Positions 33,271 through 40,527 of a stretch of 64,000 nucleotides of DNA are shown here, one piece after another. A model generated the notes under the pieces. It saw only the letters and a program-made list of their open reading frames with translations. It did no database searches and was not told the origin of the DNA. The stretch is from Bog-473 sp963788125 (GTDB lineage: Bacteria > Actinomycetota > Acidimicrobiia > Acidimicrobiales > RAAP-2), in contig CAWBFN010000002.1 in the NCBI GenBank assembly GCA_963788125.1, positions 1,798,001 through 1,862,000 on the forward strand, in the 5' to 3' direction. Each line of letters starts with the position of its first letter. The first letter of the stretch is position 1. The position numbers were made by a program, and so were the translations under genes.

Positions 33271-34309
33271 CGATGAGAGAACCACCGGGCGGGACGAGGA
33301 ACGGGACACGGGACGCCATGAATGCTCGAGGGAAGGGCTCCCTCAGGCGCCAGATCCCGGCGTCAATCACGAAGTGAGCCATCACCACCCCGAGGTAGGC
33401 GCCGAAGAGCGCTCGACCCAGCGCCGGCGCATCGTGCAGGTGCGAGGCCGTGCTCAAGAGGACTCCGCCCAGCAGGGCGAGATTGAAGAGAAGAGCCAAT
33501 CCGACCGCTCGGCTCTTGCCTCGACTCCTTCCTGCAGCGACCAGTGCAACCAGGAGCAGGTACTGGAGTCCGTGTGCGATCGTCATGCCCCCGACGGCGG
33601 CATAGGGCGAGCGGAAGACGAAGACCGGAGTGAAGAAGAGGAGCGCCATGAGGTAGGTGGCCGTAACGCCTATGTTCCGCTGGCTTCTCGGACGGCCCAG
33701 GACGAGCGCCACACCCCAGACCACGGCACAGATGAAGCCGAGCAACGCAACGACAGAGAACCGACGCAGAGGTGTCTGGTCACTGAGTTGGAGCAGGCCC
33801 GGATGGGCCAAGAGCGCCACGATCCCGAACAAGGAGGCCGCCGACATCGCGCGGCGTTCCGGACCGGACGGACCACGGAGCCCGGCAGAGGTCGACGCCA
33901 GCGCCACCATGCCGACGTTCTGCTTGTGGAAGTGGAAGAACTGCCAGGCGAAGTAGGGAAAAAGGAGCCATGTGAGGTCGCGCACCGAGACGACTGCTGC
34001 CAATGAGGCGCCCGAGAGAACCAGGACTATGGGACTCCAGACATAGCGAGCGCGATGGCCCACGACATGGGCTCGAATCTCCGCCTCAGTGAACAGGTAT
34101 CCGGTCGTTGCCACATGAACGGACGATCCGACAAAGATCAACAGGGTCAACGAACGCACCGGCACGGCGTTTCCGGTCGGTGACAGAACTGCGGCCGAAA
34201 CGATCGCGACGAGGGTCAGGAGTAGAGACGTCCAGAGCCACACTCGACCCCACGACCCCACGCCGCTGATCCCACGAGCAGCTGCACTGGCAGCGGCATC
34301 AGCCTCCAC
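33260..34309 (-). CDS. Polytopic membrane protein with conserved histidine segments
   Basis: 349 aa, start GTG 34309 five bases after GGAGG; the start lies 11 bases inside the preceding gene. About ten helices. Histidine-bearing segments stand out: YFAWQFFHFHKQNVGMVAL, GGMTIAHGLQYLLLVAL and GVVMAHFVIDAGIWRLRE, the arrangement seen in membrane proteins that bind metal or haem in the bilayer. I do not recognise a named family. It is the second gene of the PadR-controlled operon. A tail (FLVPPGGSLIVGR) ends at the operator of padR. Confidence 0.75.
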   Translation of the reverse strand: MEADAAASAAARGISGVGSWGRVWLWTSLLLTLVAIVSAAVLSPTGNAVPVRSLTLLIFVGSSVHVATTGYLFTEAEIRAHVVGHRARYVWSPIVLVLSGASLAAVVSVRDLTWLLFPYFAWQFFHFHKQNVGMVALASTSAGLRGPSGPERRAMSAASLFGIVALLAHPGLLQLSDQTPLRRFSVVALLGFICAVVWGVALVLGRPRSQRNIGVTATYLMALLFFTPVFVFRSPYAAVGGMTIAHGLQYLLLVALVAAGRSRGKSRAVGLALLFNLALLGGVLLSTASHLHDAPALGRALFGAYLGVVMAHFVIDAGIWRLREPFPRAFMASRVPFLVPPGGSLIVGR

Positions 34310-34499
34310 CGCATCCTCCAGCTGCTCCTGCCGAGGACACGAATGTCGCCACAACGAAGATGACCAGGGCGGTAATGATGACCAGGGCGGTAGTGAGGAG
34401 CACCAGGAACAACATCGACCAGGCGAACCACACCGAGCGCGCGGGAGGCTGGACCGCTTCGATCCAATCGCCACCGTCAAGGTCCCGGGTCCGGCCCAC
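34299..34499 (-). CDS. Small single-helix membrane protein, first gene of the PadR operon
   Basis: 66 aa from GTG 34499. The longer frame to 34535 would begin inside the promoter and operator, so the GTG immediately after the predicted transcription start is preferred (leaderless message). It reads VGRTRDLDGGDWIEAVQPPA, then a helix of about 28 hydrophobic residues (WFAWSMLFLVLLTTALVIIT...) and a Gly/Cys tail GGCGGG. Its end overlaps the start of the next gene by 11 bases. Function unknown. Confidence 0.65.
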   Translation of the reverse strand: MGRTRDLDGGDWIEAVQPPARSVWFAWSMLFLVLLTTALVIITALVIFVVATFVSSAGAAGGCGGG

Positions 34500-34505
34500 T
34501 CGGGG

Positions 34506-34535
34506 AATATATATCGTTATCCGGTATATCGTCAA
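34506..34535 (-). promoter_or_regulatory. Promoter with PadR-type operator dyad
   Basis: On the minus strand TTGACG (34530-34535), an 18-base spacer (or 17) and TATATT (34506-34511) make a good promoter; the start of transcription would fall at about 34499-34500, at the GTG start codon. The dyad CGATATACCG...CGATATATA (CGGTATAT/ATATATCG on the plus strand) fills the spacer and -10. The same dyad type is in the padR promoter. Confidence 0.55.
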
Positions 34536-34561
34536 CCGCTAGATCGGGTGCCGATGTAGCG

Positions 34562-34618
34562 CCCGTCTCGCTCAGAGTGGCCCGTCTCGCCCAGAGTGAC
34601 CCTCTCGCCCAGAGTGAC
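34562..34618. repeat. 19-bp tandem repeat, three copies, before whiB
   Basis: CCCGTCTCGCCCAGAGTGA occurs three times in tandem at 34562-34580, 34581-34599 and 34600-34618 with one or two changes per copy. It sits about 65 bases before the whiB start and beyond the divergent PadR operon promoter. A regulatory or length-variable spacer role is possible. Confidence 0.8.
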
Positions 34619-34683
34619 AAGTTCAGCGGAACTATCGGCGGGCGCGCAATGGCCGTGATACACCCGGTCGGTACCTTCGCACC

Positions 34684-34986
34684 GTGCCCGACCCCGCCTC
34701 AGCCCTCATCGCCTGGCTCATGACCCCCGGCAGGGGGGAGCAGCTGCCGACGGTCGGGGATCTGGCCCACCGCCCAGCGTGGATGAGGCGGGCGCAGTGT
34801 CGGGGCGTGGAGCGCGACCTGTTCTTCCCCGAGCACGGCGGCAACGGAACCAGGGCTCGCGTGATCTGCTCGAGCTGCCTCGTACGCCAGGAGTGTCTCG
34901 ACTACGCGCTGGCGAACCCGGAGATGGCGGGGATGTGGGGCGGGACGACTGAGCGGGAGCGGCAGAGGATGAGGGCGGTGGCGTAG
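34684..34986 (+). CDS. WhiB-family iron-sulfur transcriptional regulator
   Basis: 100 aa. The four cluster ligands are Cys39, Cys62, Cys65 and Cys71 (CX22CX2CX5C), followed by the GxWGGT turn (MWGGTTERERQR, 84-95) and a short basic tail that contacts DNA or sigma-A. Wbl proteins sense redox or nitric oxide through a 4Fe-4S cluster and act on sigma-A promoters. GTG start at 34684 with no Shine-Dalgarno, so possibly leaderless. WhiB is restricted to Actinobacteria and some phages, which supports the organism call. Confidence 0.94.
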   Translation: MPDPASALIAWLMTPGRGEQLPTVGDLAHRPAWMRRAQCRGVERDLFFPEHGGNGTRARVICSSCLVRQECLDYALANPEMAGMWGGTTERERQRMRAVA

Positions 34987-35044
34987 GCGGGGCTAGTGCG
35001 GTAACGGCGAGCGGCGTGGACCGGGCCCGGATCCAGCGCCTACC

Positions 35045-35272
35045 GTGGCCGGCATGTTCCACATGAAGGAAGTGGCAATCAGGCTCGATGACGACATGAG
35101 AGGTTGGCAGACGGTCATAACCGTTGAGTCCATTCTCGGAACTGACGATCCGCAGGAGATCATCTTTGTCGTGCCCGAAGATGAACAGATGCCGGAATAC
35201 GAACAGGCGGTCATCGCGGCGAGAGAGTACGTCCGCAGGTACTTCACCGAGAAGGGTCCGCAGATCAGATAG
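35045..35272 (+). CDS. Hypothetical small protein, 75 aa
   Basis: Possible starts are GTG 35045, ATG 35054 and ATG 35063; the last begins MKEVAIRLDDDMRGWQTVIT. The residues PQEIIFVVPEDEQMPEYEQA and VIAAREYVRRYFTEKG suggest a beta-hairpin followed by a helix. It is acidic, without membrane helix or cysteine. It lies 58 bases after whiB and may be cotranscribed with it. No family recognised. Confidence 0.6.
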   Translation: MAGMFHMKEVAIRLDDDMRGWQTVITVESILGTDDPQEIIFVVPEDEQMPEYEQAVIAAREYVRRYFTEKGPQIR

Positions 35273-35295
35273 AGCCGTTCCCCGTACCTCTCCTG

Positions 35296-36945
35296 TTAGT
35301 TGTAGGAGTACGCGGCTATCCAGTACAGCGATGCTGTCAAGGGAGACGACTCGGGAACCGAACTGTTTTCACCCAGGTCCTGTATCTGCATTGCCGGTAT
35401 GTGCGGGGTGGAGGGTATACCGACACTGGCACTGGGCGGGGCCGTGGCGAAGAGCGTGCCATCAAGATAGAAGCTATCGCCTGTCGTCGGATTCCAAAGG
35501 ACGGTGACTTCGTGCAGACCGCTGGCGATGCTCGCGGGCCACTGCGACTGCCACTCGACCTTGCAGGGGTTGTTGGTCGAGTTGCACCCCCCAACCTGGA
35601 CAACGTCGATCCCCGGTTGCTGGGGGGTACCGCCCAGAAAATCTATCTCGCCCTCTTGCCAGACCTGGTCGGCTGGCCACACCTCGAAGACCACGGAGAC
35701 GTTCTGCCAGTTGCCACCCGATATCGAGAAGCAGTAGGTGAACCCGCCATAACTACCCACCTGATCGTTGGCGATATTCATTCCCGCCCCGGTGACACCC
35801 GGATGGGCGGGATCGTCGTAGCCGAGTTCTTCCAGGGCGTTATTGGTCACCACAATGTGACTCGCATCGATCCATCCATTGGGCGGGAGTACGAGGGGCC
35901 CACCTGCGGCGTAGTTGGAGTACCCGTCTTGGGCGGCATCGTTGACAATTTGCGGGCCGGTCATGGCGTTCTTCAGCGAGTAGCCAGAGTAGGTGGAGGC
36001 TGTTGGCGGGGTGGGGTCAGAGGTTCCACTGCAGGTTCCTCCCACACTTGTGAGTGTCGGAGCGATCGCGGTGCCCGCTGACTGGACCAGGGTGTAGTCC
36101 GCAGTTTTCGGGCTGACGATGATGCCTATGACGCCAGCACCACTGCCGCCGAGCGTCCCCTGGAACGTGGCATCCCCGTAGGTGAAGATGCCACCGTCAC
36201 TGGCAACCAGCCAGTAGCCCAGACCGTCGGGAGTCGCGGCCATGCCGATGACGGGTTGGTTCAGATGCAGGGCCCCGGTCGACCCGTAGAACGTGGCGTC
36301 ACCAAAGGTGAAGATGCCGCCGTCACTGGCAACCAGCCAGTAGCCGTGCCCGTCGGGAGTCGCGGCCATGCCGACGACCGGTTGGTTCAGATGCAGGGCC
36401 CCGGTCGACCCGTAGAACGTGGCGTCACCAAAGGTGAAGATGCCGCCGTCACTGGCAACCAGCCAGTAGCCGTGCCCATCGGGAGTCGCGGCCATGCCGA
36501 CGACCGGTTGGTTCAGATGCAGGGCCCCGGTCGACCCGTAAAACGTGGCGTCACCGTAGCTGAAGATCCCGCCGTCGCTCCCGACGAGCCAGTAGCCCTG
36601 CCCGTCGGGCGTGGCGGCCATGCCGAGGATCGGCTTGGCGACTTTCAGACCCGAAAGTACCGGAGACCCGAACAGAGGCGCGCCACCGTAGGAGGTGACT
36701 CCACCCGACGAGTTGACGGTCCAGTATCCGCCGCTTGGATCAGCCGCCAATAGGTGGCCGCCGCTGTAGGACGACGTTTGGGTCGTCTCGGCGACCAAGG
36801 TCGCGTGGGCCAACTTGTCGACCGTCGCGGAGGGGCTTCCATAGGTAAGGGCAGTTGCCGTCGAGACGACGCCGCACAACACGACGAGCAATGCGATCCG
36901 CCAAAGAGTCCACGCCGACTTTCCGAACTGCTCAACCTCGCGCAT
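35296..36945 (-). CDS. Secreted beta-repeat protein with GH16-like C-terminal domain
   Basis: 549 aa. A signal/anchor helix (about residues 14-34) precedes five to six repeats of about 42 residues around GYWLVASDGGIFTFGDATFY (about 60-290), a repeat common in Acidimicrobiia exoproteins and probably a propeller-like fold. A Thr/Pro linker with Cys leads to a concanavalin-like domain (about 350-549): WPADQVWQEGEIDFLGG resembles the GH16 motif ExDxxE, but the acid/base Glu is replaced by Gly. AAGGAG precedes the ATG. Likely a cell-surface carbohydrate-binding protein, possibly without hydrolase activity. Confidence 0.75.
   Translation of the reverse strand: MREVEQFGKSAWTLWRIALLVVLCGVVSTATALTYGSPSATVDKLAHATLVAETTQTSSYSGGHLLAADPSGGYWTVNSSGGVTSYGGAPLFGSPVLSGLKVAKPILGMAATPDGQGYWLVGSDGGIFSYGDATFYGSTGALHLNQPVVGMAATPDGHGYWLVASDGGIFTFGDATFYGSTGALHLNQPVVGMAATPDGHGYWLVASDGGIFTFGDATFYGSTGALHLNQPVIGMAATPDGLGYWLVASDGGIFTYGDATFQGTLGGSGAGVIGIIVSPKTADYTLVQSAGTAIAPTLTSVGGTCSGTSDPTPPTASTYSGYSLKNAMTGPQIVNDAAQDGYSNYAAGGPLVLPPNGWIDASHIVVTNNALEELGYDDPAHPGVTGAGMNIANDQVGSYGGFTYCFSISGGNWQNVSVVFEVWPADQVWQEGEIDFLGGTPQQPGIDVVQVGGCNSTNNPCKVEWQSQWPASIASGLHEVTVLWNPTTGDSFYLDGTLFATAPPSASVGIPSTPHIPAMQIQDLGENSSVPESSPLTASLYWIAAYSYN
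36242..36619. repeat. 126-bp near-identical tandem repeats inside the gene
   Basis: Three nearly identical 126-bp units start at 36242, 36368 and 36494, each encoding one 42-residue GYWLVASDGGIF repeat; a more divergent unit starts at 36620. The near identity at DNA level suggests recent amplification, and copy number may vary between strains. Confidence 0.85.
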
Positions 36946-36957
36946 TTTCTCCTTAAA

Positions 36958-36995
36958 TTCTGATTCGTTCTGATTCGTTCAAGAGTTCTGGTTCG
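36958..36995. repeat. 10-bp repeats in the leader of the GH16-like gene
   Basis: TTCTGATTCG at 36958-36967 and 36968-36977, with a variant TTCTGGTTCG at 36986-36995. They lie immediately upstream of the ribosome binding site of the gene starting at 36945, like the repeats before the 10691 gene. The remaining gap to 37345 holds no supported gene. Confidence 0.7.
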
Positions 36996-37345
36996 TTCCG
37001 GGCACAGTTCTGAGCACGTGACGGCCGAGAAGGGCTACCGGGTATCACGTTGCGATGAGCTAGCTCCGAACGTCCCGTGGCTTTGCGCCCCTCCCTCATG
37101 AGAGGTGTGCTTTTTGCATTGCGTGGTGGGTGAAAGGCTGTCCCAATATTCGCCGTGAGTCAATGCTCGCGTGGCCGGTGTCTACGTTTCTAACCGGCTC
37201 GCAACGCAGGCGCAACTCGAACGAAATGCGTGATTCAGGCCGTCATTACCGATGCAGCGCCGGATTAACCTGGGTGGACCTGGCCTCTTCTCGCTCCCGC
37301 GGTGAACGGTTGACATAGGGACAGGTCTTGATCACCGTCCCCTCG

Positions 37346-37522
37346 TCATCCCTCGTCATCGAGCAGGCGCTGCATACCGTCCCGCAGCCGCCGGATGTGG
37401 CTCTCTAATGCCTGCAGCTCCCTGATGAGTTTCATGGCCGCCTCTCGATCAAGTGCCGGCGCTCCCACCCGGAGCATGGCGATGGACCGTCTCAGGTTTT
37501 CCAGCTCGTGTCGACGATCCAT
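37346..37522 (-). CDS. 58-aa coiled-coil protein
   Basis: MDRRHELENLRRSIAMLRVG, then ALDREAAMKLIRELQALESH and IRRLRDGMQRLLDDEG: heptads with regular Leu and Ile positions, strongly helical, charged, no Cys. The start has only a weak TAGG upstream. A GATGACGAGG direct repeat at the 3' end contains the stop. Protein-like composition supports a real gene; function unknown, perhaps a small dimeric adaptor. Confidence 0.5.
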   Translation of the reverse strand: MDRRHELENLRRSIAMLRVGAPALDREAAMKLIRELQALESHIRRLRDGMQRLLDDEG

Positions 37523-37612
37523 GGCCTACGAACATATGTTTGATAGAGGGTTTCACTCAAATGTCCAGGTCATAGTGGTTGCTGCCGTGGCACGGCACGG
37601 AGCGCGTCACGG

Positions 37613-37882
37613 GTGTTCCGCGGTTGTGCCGCCGGCGCGGACGGTGCCGGAGCTACTACTACCGCTCGCAGAGGAAAGAACGGCGAAGAGACGCCACGTG
37701 ATCCGGTGGACGAGAACCCGTTTCTCCTGTGGTTCAGCACCGGGGGAGGCACCATTCGGTCCCGCGACCTTCTGTCGAGAGGCGGCGGCCTGGTCAAGCC
37801 CTGGACCAATTTCGCCCAGGGTATGTTGGAGATCGACCGCCCGCGAACCGACGACACCGACAGGAAGGCCCGACACGCATGA
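37613..37882 (+). CDS. Hypothetical ORF coupled to the Anbu gene
   Basis: 89 aa at most; GTG 37706 (VDENPFLLWFSTGGGTIRSR) is a shorter choice. Its TGA overlaps the ATG of the Anbu gene (ATGA at 37879), the pattern of a coupled operon. The second half, ENPFLLWFSTGGG and GGLVKPWTNFAQGMLEID, looks protein-like, while the first half is low complexity. No match recognised. It could be only a leader frame that couples translation. Confidence 0.4.
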   Translation: MFRGCAAGADGAGATTTARRGKNGEETPRDPVDENPFLLWFSTGGGTIRSRDLLSRGGGLVKPWTNFAQGMLEIDRPRTDDTDRKARHA

Positions 37883-38640
37883 CCTACTGCCTCGCGCTCC
37901 GCCTCAACGAGGGATTGGTCTTTATGGCCGATACGCGCACCAACGCCGGGGTCGACGACGTCGGCATCTACCGCAAGCTGCACGTTCTCATACCCACGCC
38001 CGATCGAGTGTTCGTGATCGAATCGGCAGGGAGCCTGGCCGCCACTCAAGAGGTCCTCGACCGCATCGAGCGCGACCTGGCCAGTTCGGACGGACGTCTT
38101 ACTCTGGCCTCTGTCGACTACCTGTTCGAGGCCGCCTTGTATCTAGGCCAGTTGAGCCGTGAGGTTGCACGAGAACATCGCGATGCCCTAAAGGAAGTCG
38201 GCGTTGACGGCACGGCCACGTTCATTCTGGGAGGTCATGTCGGCGACGAATCGCCCGATATCCTCCTCGTGTACCCCGAAGGGAACTACATCCGCGCGTC
38301 CGACGAGCGGCCCTTTCTCCAGATCGGCGAGACGAAGTACGGAAAGTACCTTTTGGAGCTGGCCGTTGCATCAAACGTCGACCTCCGGACCGCGGCCAAG
38401 ATCGCGCTCGCATCCATGATGAGCACGACCCGGGCAAATCTCTCGGTCGGCCCCCCCTACGACGTCGGCATCTATCTGAACGAAACGCGCGAGATCAATC
38501 AGCTTCGGATCCAGAGTGACTCGCCCCTCCTCGAACAGCTGCGTCCGATGTTCGAACGGCTCATTTTGGATGCGATCTCCGAGCTGCCCGTGATCTCCGG
38601 AGGCGACCTCGATGTGGCCCTGAGCAAAATGACGGGTTGA
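37879..38640 (+). CDS. Proteasome-type Ntn hydrolase (Anbu family)
   Basis: 253 aa, beginning MTYCLALRLNEGLVFMADTR, the Anbu/HslV-like start in which removal of Met exposes the catalytic Thr. The motif FMADTRTNAG matches the 20S beta fold (Asp-Arg/Lys pair), and YRKLHVLIPTPDRVFVIESA and FILGGHVGDESPDILLVYPE follow as in Anbu. GGAAGG lies about nine bases upstream. Anbu forms ring or helical assemblies with unclear substrates, and usually sits with alpha-E, ATP-grasp and transglutaminase-like genes; here the neighbour is glutaminase instead. Activity is inferred. Confidence 0.85.
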   Translation: MTYCLALRLNEGLVFMADTRTNAGVDDVGIYRKLHVLIPTPDRVFVIESAGSLAATQEVLDRIERDLASSDGRLTLASVDYLFEAALYLGQLSREVAREHRDALKEVGVDGTATFILGGHVGDESPDILLVYPEGNYIRASDERPFLQIGETKYGKYLLELAVASNVDLRTAAKIALASMMSTTRANLSVGPPYDVGIYLNETREINQLRIQSDSPLLEQLRPMFERLILDAISELPVISGGDLDVALSKMTG

Positions 38641-38674
38641 ACAAACCAGCGGTCACATCGAGCGCGGGAAAGGG

Positions 38675-39694
38675 ATGATGGACGACGAACTGGACAACAC
38701 CACCCCGACCCATGCCGGAACGCGGATCGAACGGATCTCGACCGGCGCACTCCCGTCTGATGAAGAGGTGCGGACCGTCGTCACAGACGGCTACGAACAG
38801 TTCCGCTCACTTGAAGAAGGGACAGTGGCCACATACATACCTGCTCTGGCGCAAGCCTCGCCCAGCGCCTTCGGCGTCTGCGTCGCCGGAGCACGCGGGG
38901 GACTCTTTGCCATAGGCGACGCAGAACTGGAGTTCTCGATCCAGAGCATCTCCAAGATTTTCGTGTTTGCATCGATCTGTGAATCCATCGGACCCGAGGA
39001 GGCGCGTCGAAAGCTCGGCGTCAACAGCACAGGACTCCCGTTTGATTCGGTGATGGCCATCGAACTCAATGCCGACCGAACGATGAACCCGATGGTCAAT
39101 GCCGGTGCCTTGGCCACCACAAGCTTGGTGCCCGGAGCAACCGCGGGCGACAAGTTTGAGTCGATCGTGGCCGCCCTCTCGTGCTTCGCCGGTCGGCAGT
39201 TGGTGATGGATGACAACGTGTACGAGTCCGAGGCGACGACCAATTTCCGCAACCGAGGTATCGCGCACCTGCTGGACGGCTACGGACGGATGTACTGCGA
39301 CCCTGATGTCGCGACCGATGTGTACACACGTCAGTGTGCCCTCCTGGTCAGCGCACGCGACGTGGCCGTCATGGGGGCCACCTTGGCAAACGGGGGCGTG
39401 AATCCGATGACTGGTGTGCAGGCCATTGCCACGAGACACTGCCAGCACGTGCTGGCGGTGCTGGCCACATCGGGGCTCTACGAACGCTCGGGCGACTGGC
39501 TCTACGATGTCGGTCTGCCGGGGAAAAGCGGCGTGAGCGGGGGCATCGTGACCGTGTCACCGGGCAAGGGAGGAGTGGGCACGTACTCCCCCCCGCTCGA
39601 TGCAGCCGGAAACAGCGTGCGGGGGCAGCATATGACCCGATACCTGGCCGAAGAGCTCGGGCTCAGCCTCTTCGACTCCGTCCCTTTTCAGTGA
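38675..39694 (+). CDS. glsA: Glutaminase (GlsA type, serine-dependent)
   Basis: 339 aa. Hydrolyses L-glutamine to glutamate and ammonia. The SxxK nucleophile pair is Ser91-Ile-Ser-Lys94 in FSIQSISKIFVFAS; NPMVNAGALATTSLV, the Asn-rich substrate loop, follows at about 149. ATNFRNRGIAHLLDGYGRMY and VGLPGKSGVSGGIVTVSPGK (the Lys-Ser-Gly triad) complete the family signatures. Slightly longer than the usual 310 residues owing to an N-terminal extension. GGGAAAGGG precedes the ATG. Only 34 bases separate it from the Anbu gene, so the two are probably one transcript, ending at the hairpin at 39813. Confidence 0.92.
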   Translation: MMDDELDNTTPTHAGTRIERISTGALPSDEEVRTVVTDGYEQFRSLEEGTVATYIPALAQASPSAFGVCVAGARGGLFAIGDAELEFSIQSISKIFVFASICESIGPEEARRKLGVNSTGLPFDSVMAIELNADRTMNPMVNAGALATTSLVPGATAGDKFESIVAALSCFAGRQLVMDDNVYESEATTNFRNRGIAHLLDGYGRMYCDPDVATDVYTRQCALLVSARDVAVMGATLANGGVNPMTGVQAIATRHCQHVLAVLATSGLYERSGDWLYDVGLPGKSGVSGGIVTVSPGKGGVGTYSPPLDAAGNSVRGQHMTRYLAEELGLSLFDSVPFQ

Positions 39695-39812
39695 ACCACG
39701 GGTGGGATCTGCGCCTGCGGTGCCGACCCGTGTGGAACGGCCAAGGCAATGAACCCTGTGTATCCCCGAATGCCCTCTAAGGTGCGGGCCGGAGTCGGTT
39801 GAATTCCCAGCT

Positions 39813-39852
39813 CACGGCCGTTCCGGCCGGCGCGGTGGCCGGAACGGCCGTG
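39813..39852. terminator. Perfect 16-bp inverted repeat after glutaminase
   Basis: CACGGCCGTTCCGGCC (39813-39828) and its exact complement (39837-39852) enclose an 8-base loop. It is 119 bases past the glutaminase stop and before the VOC gene. Very GC-rich and without a T-tract, it is nevertheless a likely terminator of the Anbu-glutaminase unit. Confidence 0.65.
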
Positions 39853-39982
39853 GCGGTGGCCGCGGTCGCCGTCGAGCTGCTGAAGCCGATGAACGTCCCC
39901 AAGAATGTCGCTACAGTGTGGGCGCAGTCTCACTGGAGAAAGGGGGATGGGAGCGCGGCGTCCGGCCGCACCCAGAGCGCCG

Positions 39983-40510
39983 ATGTCTGAGATCCTCCCT
40001 GGTGTCGTACGCCAAAACGGCTACATCGTGCGTGACCTCGATGCGGCGATCGCGTCGTGGTGCGCCGTAGGCGTAGGCCCGTGGTTCACCATGCGCGACC
40101 TGCGGCTGGGTGACTTTCGCTATCGCGGTGAGCCGAGCGAGCCGGTCCAGTCGATCGCCTGGAGCAACTCGGGCACGTTGCAGATCGAGCTGGTCCAGCT
40201 GCTGAACGACGCTCCGAGTGCCTACAAAGAGTTCCTCGACGCCGGGGGAGAGGGCTTTCACCACCTGGCGTGGTGGGCCGAGGACTTCGAGGGAGCGATG
40301 GCGAGAGCCAAAGACACGGGCTGGACCGTGGTGCAGGACGGCGGTGAAGGCGGCACGAGGTTCGCGTATTTCGACGCCGGTGGGGTGACGAGCACGGTCA
40401 TTGAGTTGTCCGAGCTCACCGAGGGCACGCGAGCGTTCAACGACATGGTCGCCGCGGCGGCCGCCGACTGGGACGGCGTCACCGACCCTGTCCGACCGGT
40501 TGTGTTCTAG
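39983..40510 (+). CDS. VOC-family protein (glyoxalase fold)
   Basis: 175 aa from ATG 39983. Two babababb repeats: NGYIVRDLDAAIASWCAVGV...IELVQLL and EGFHHLAWWAEDFEGAMARA...VTSTVIELSEL. Metal ligands include His of FHHLAW and Glu of VIEL, in positions seen in methylmalonyl-CoA epimerase and lactoylglutathione lyase relatives; the first His position is Gln/Asn (QNGY), so the metal site may be incomplete. It is encoded next to a P450 and a second VOC protein. Likely acts on a small organic or acyl-CoA-like metabolite, but the reaction is unknown. Confidence 0.82.
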   Translation: MSEILPGVVRQNGYIVRDLDAAIASWCAVGVGPWFTMRDLRLGDFRYRGEPSEPVQSIAWSNSGTLQIELVQLLNDAPSAYKEFLDAGGEGFHHLAWWAEDFEGAMARAKDTGWTVVQDGGEGGTRFAYFDAGGVTSTVIELSELTEGTRAFNDMVAAAAADWDGVTDPVRPVVF

Positions 40511-40527
40511 GACACGCTCCGAGGGAG

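Noticed and set aside
32924..34006. Plus-strand frame of 360 codons, very rich in Arg, Glu and Gln
   Set aside because: Antisense of the PadR and polytopic membrane genes; biased composition and no motif.
34562..34618. Possible CRISPR array
   Set aside because: Three directly abutting 19-bp copies have no spacers between them, and no cas gene is in the window. The repeats at 36242, 43742, 50407 and 54729 fail for the same reason.
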